Shown: positions 5,275 to 7,807 of the stretch, in pieces
How positions within the stretch are numbered: position 1 is the stretch's first letter
How the letters are laid out: the number at the start of each line of letters is the position of its first letter
Assembly (NCBI GenBank): GCA_002336085.1
Contig: DDEH01000024.1
Span: 21,400-29,206, forward strand
DNA: 7,807 nucleotides
Direction: 5' to 3'
Source: Flavobacteriales bacterium UBA1959
GTDB taxonomy: Bacteria; Bacteroidota; Bacteroidia; Flavobacteriales_D; Sanyastnellaceae
Translations under genes and position numbers: made by a program
Notes under the pieces: model-generated
What the model was told of the DNA's origin: nothing
Databases searched by the model: none
The model's input: the letters and a program-made list of their open reading frames with translations, nothing else

Positions 5275-7665
5275 TCAACGCACCAGCGCAAACGTTCCAT
5301 TGATGTATTTGTAGCCCTCTCCTTCGTCAATATATTGCCCATTGACATCATTGATTGTTAACGCAGAATTGGTTCTAGCAATGCCCAAAACAAAGAAATA
5401 TGTACCCTCTGCTGCCTCATCAGGCGTAGGTTTCCAACCGGCAGATTTACCAAAATCATTGCTGGTGTACATCAACTGTCCCCAACGATTGTAGATACGT
5501 ATGGTGCTTCCATCGTAACGGTCGCTGTCGAGTCCCTCGACGTAGAATGCATCATTAAGGGCATCCCATTGACCAGGTCCATTCGGAGAAATAATATTGG
5601 GAATCGTGAGCTCACAAATGTCCTCATTAACTTCGAAATAGCTGGTTGTTGTCCAGGTACATGGCGGTGCCATGGTGACCAATACCTCGAAGTCTCCCGC
5701 TGTTTCTGCGCCTAGCACTGCCTCTGACCCCACATTCTCTCCTCCGTATTGCCAGTCGTAAATGAAGTCAGACTCAGAAAGCCCTTCGTTTGTAAAATTC
5801 AAAGCGATCAATTGGATGGCATCGTCCGGGCAAATCAACGCCGTCGCGTTAACTCCTGTCGGCGGTGGAAGGAAATCTACTTCTACGTTTTGCGAAATTT
5901 CACAATTGTCAAGATCACCTCCTGTAACCGTAACCAATAAAGTCATCACCGTATCCTGGGTCAGTCCATCCACATTCACGTTGGATCCATTTCCGCTCAC
6001 TAAGTCTGCAGGTAACCATTCGTACGAATAGTTGAAGCCAGCCTGCTCATTCAAAATGTTTCCGACCAATGATACCGGTGCACCACAAAAACCTTCTGGC
6101 GTCTCAATCTCAACCTCTGGACCGGCCACGACGGTCACGTCCACTTCATTGGTATATGTGCAGCCAAAATTGTTGGTTGCAGTGTACGTGTAGACACCTG
6201 ATTCGACGGCAACCAGCGTAATCTCATTGCAATCATCACTCTCATCATAGATATTCGGTCCTTCCCAAGAAGTGCTATCGCAATCCAAACCGAATACAGG
6301 AGTGAAGACGACAGGTTCTGGATACAATTCTGGATCGAAATTCACATTCCATTCAAAAATATATCCATCGTCTGCAGCCCAAGCATCACAAACTTCTATC
6401 TCCCAAGTTCCATTCAAAGGACATCCTTCTAACAAGGCAAATGGCTGAGCTGATTCATAGGTATCGGAGGCCAATTGACCTCCAAAACCAGCATTATCTT
6501 CCCAAGTACCATTCGTTGAAATGGGTGACCAGTAGTAATCCCAACCTGTCCCTGGCCCCGTGCCATCACCCTGATCCGGAACTCCTAAATTGGCACTGCC
6601 TCCACCCTGTTGATGAACAGCCATACTTTGACCGTTTGGACAAATAAACGTGATTGTAATATCTCCCATGTAGCTATGCTCAAAATTGATGAAGAAATCA
6701 ACAATATCTGCATTGGCATTTTCAACAACTGCACCGGGAGCAAAGCCTGTGAAAGTCAATTCTGCATTGAAACACTGGCTTTGATCGTCCGGAATAAAAA
6801 GTCCACCTCCAAAATCACCAGAAGGTTCAGAATCGTAGGTCGTGCCCTGCACAATGCCGTCCAGTGGAAAAAGTTGCCCCGAACACACTGTCGCTTCAAG
6901 TGAAGTCCCAGACCAATCAGGTTCCGTGGAAACGAGTACAAGATGATCAGCTAGATTGTTGTTCGAACAACCATCAGGATCGTCATCGGTAATATTGTTG
7001 TCCGCAATAAACAACTGTACGTTGTAAGCGCCGGGCGATTCAAACACATGCGAGACGACAGCTTCATCATTCATAATCGTTCCATCATCAAAGTCCCACT
7101 CCCAAGACACAATATCGAATCCATCCGCCGAGGTTGAACCGAGTCCATCGAAGGTTATTTCTTCACCAACACAGGCCAAATGCGGAACAGTCTCCTCTGT
7201 CTCAACGATGGCAAATGGCCGATCACAAGGGTAGCCACAACTCATCTCCGCAACGAAATTACCTGCTCCAGAAGCATCCGAAGTAAAGTGAAGCGTCAAA
7301 CATCCGCCCGGGTTGTCTGCAGATGCATATAATTCTTGTCCTTGCAAATCATACTCCTCATACGTACCGAGCAACTGAGCAGAATCGTCAGGCCCATCAA
7401 AGATTTGCATGATATCGCCTTCGCCCAAGGCTGCAAGTGCGAAATAAAGCGTAATAATCGTTTCCGGTGCCTCTGGACAAATTGTCATGGTGATGTCCTC
7501 ATTCGCTCCATAGTCTTCTGAGCTAAGGCCTGTATCCACCAGAAAACCTTGACAGGTCTCGATGGTCGCATTCGCAATTCCAATTTCCTGAGAATGAACT
7601 GTCGAGAAAATGAAACCCACAAAAATCACTAGCGTGGAAATCTTCAATTGATTTGGCATTTTCAT
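5275..7665 (-). CDS. Secreted CUB/PKD/P-domain protein with type IX secretion (type B) C-terminal sorting domain
   Basis: Read from the ATG at 7665 the product has 796 residues. Residues 1-25 are a Sec signal peptide (MKMPNQLK, a hydrophobic core, then STVHS before QE). Next come a CUB-like domain (about 36-146, cysteines and IFDGPDD), a PKD domain (about 163-246, WEWDFDDGT and GAYNVQL), a region resembling the proprotein-convertase P domain (about 315-445, HSYMGDITITFICPNG and LNGTWEIEVCD), Ig/PKD-like modules (about 455-683) and a gliding-motility-associated sorting domain (about 687-796, IPNIISPNG, IRIYNRWGQLMY, EGTYFFVL). The chain should cross the outer membrane by the type IX system and stay at the surface or be released. 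The modules suggest adhesion or polymer binding. No catalytic domain is visible. It is strongly acidic and rich in Asp, Gly and Thr. A GTG at 7677 would add four residues and overlap the preceding stop; I prefer the ATG because it gives a more typical signal peptide. Confidence 0.93.
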   Translation of the reverse strand: MKMPNQLKISTLVIFVGFIFSTVHSQEIGIANATIETCQGFLVDTGLSSEDYGANEDITMTICPEAPETIITLYFALAALGEGDIMQIFDGPDDSAQLLGTYEEYDLQGQELYASADNPGGCLTLHFTSDASGAGNFVAEMSCGYPCDRPFAIVETEETVPHLACVGEEITFDGLGSTSADGFDIVSWEWDFDDGTIMNDEAVVSHVFESPGAYNVQLFIADNNITDDDPDGCSNNNLADHLVLVSTEPDWSGTSLEATVCSGQLFPLDGIVQGTTYDSEPSGDFGGGLFIPDDQSQCFNAELTFTGFAPGAVVENANADIVDFFINFEHSYMGDITITFICPNGQSMAVHQQGGGSANLGVPDQGDGTGPGTGWDYYWSPISTNGTWEDNAGFGGQLASDTYESAQPFALLEGCPLNGTWEIEVCDAWAADDGYIFEWNVNFDPELYPEPVVFTPVFGLDCDSTSWEGPNIYDESDDCNEITLVAVESGVYTYTATNNFGCTYTNEVDVTVVAGPEVEIETPEGFCGAPVSLVGNILNEQAGFNYSYEWLPADLVSGNGSNVNVDGLTQDTVMTLLVTVTGGDLDNCEISQNVEVDFLPPPTGVNATALICPDDAIQLIALNFTNEGLSESDFIYDWQYGGENVGSEAVLGAETAGDFEVLVTMAPPCTWTTTSYFEVNEDICELTIPNIISPNGPGQWDALNDAFYVEGLDSDRYDGSTIRIYNRWGQLMYTSNDFGKSAGWKPTPDEAAEGTYFFVLGIARTNSALTINDVNGQYIDEGEGYKYINGTFALVR

Positions 7666-7673
7666 AACTTTAA

Positions 7674-7805
7674 TCACTTGAGAGATTTTTGAGCCGCCTG
7701 GTTGATCAAGAATCGCTGATAAAGCTCTTCACAACGAACCACACTATATAAAATCAAGGTCTTTTCATTTTCAATGGACCAGATCTTGTGCTTGTTTTGG
7801 TCAGG
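7674..7805 (-). CDS. C-terminal fragment of an unidentified protein (enters from right edge)
   Basis: On the minus strand a frame is open from the window edge to a TGA at 7674-7676, giving 43 residues: PDQNKHKIWSIENEKTL, then ILYSVVRCEELYQRFLIN, ending in QAAQKSLK. The composition looks protein-like (mixed charged and hydrophobic, amphipathic helix over ILYSVVRCEELYQRFL) and the other two minus frames are broken by stops. The stop lies eight bases before the secreted-protein ATG, or overlaps its alternative GTG as GTGA, the kind of spacing seen inside operons. I do not recognise the family. A 43-codon open run could arise by chance, so this is moderate confidence. Confidence 0.5.
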   Translation of the reverse strand, partial: PDQNKHKIWSIENEKTLILYSVVRCEELYQRFLINQAAQKSLK

Positions 7806-7807
7806 CT

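Noticed and set aside
3310..7665. Helicase plus large secreted protein as a novel defence or conflict system
   Set aside because: There is no nuclease, toxin, NTPase partner, mobility gene or anomalous composition. The secreted protein is a standard type IX surface protein, and close spacing alone does not show a joint function.

Overview
The window looks like ordinary chromosomal DNA from a member of the Bacteroidota, probably of Flavobacteriales type. The clearest pointers are a secreted protein with a type IX secretion (type B, gliding-motility-associated) C-terminal sorting domain, a DUF4494 protein (a family I know essentially from Bacteroidota), a Bacteroidota-style lipoprotein signal peptide, and start codons without Shine-Dalgarno sequences. 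I see no insertion sequence, tRNA or rRNA gene, CRISPR array, integrase, phage gene or attachment site. The closest thing to accessory DNA is the large secreted adhesin-like protein on the right.

Layout from left to right. (1) Positions 1-207, minus strand: the N-terminus of a lipoprotein running off the left edge. (2) 325-666, minus: a short TraR/DksA-type C4 zinc-finger regulator. (3) A 72-base divergent spacer. (4) 739-1395 and 1395-2015, plus: a small single-domain transaldolase/FSA-family enzyme and a YciO-type member of the Sua5/YciO/YrdC family, overlapping by one base (TAATG) and so very likely cotranscribed. (5) 2016-2666, minus: protein-L-isoaspartate O-methyltransferase (pcm), whose stop codon abuts the previous stop with no gap. 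(6) A 140-base divergent spacer. (7) 2807-3322, plus: a DUF4494 protein. (8) 3310-5253, minus: a Upf1/IGHMBP2-like superfamily 1 helicase that overlaps the DUF4494 gene tail-to-tail by 13 bases. (9) 5275-7665, minus: a modular secreted protein (signal peptide, CUB-like domain, PKD domain, P-domain-like module, further Ig/PKD-like modules, type IX sorting domain). (10) 7674-7805, minus: a probable C-terminal coding fragment entering from the right edge.

The genes do not form an obvious single pathway. They are housekeeping or maintenance functions (pentose phosphate metabolism, a threonylcarbamoyl-AMP-synthase-like enzyme, protein repair, RNA/DNA helicase, stringent-response-like regulator) packed at high density. 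Both plus-strand units end tail-to-tail against minus-strand genes with no spacer. The three right-hand minus-strand genes (edge fragment, secreted protein, helicase) are separated by at most 21 bases and could be one transcript.

I did not find a convincing undescribed system. The items most worth a second look are the non-protease P-domain/CUB/PKD surface protein, residues that argue for transaldolase rather than fructose-6-phosphate aldolase, two perfect TAnnTTTG promoter elements, the tightly abutting gene ends, and the two partial genes at the edges.
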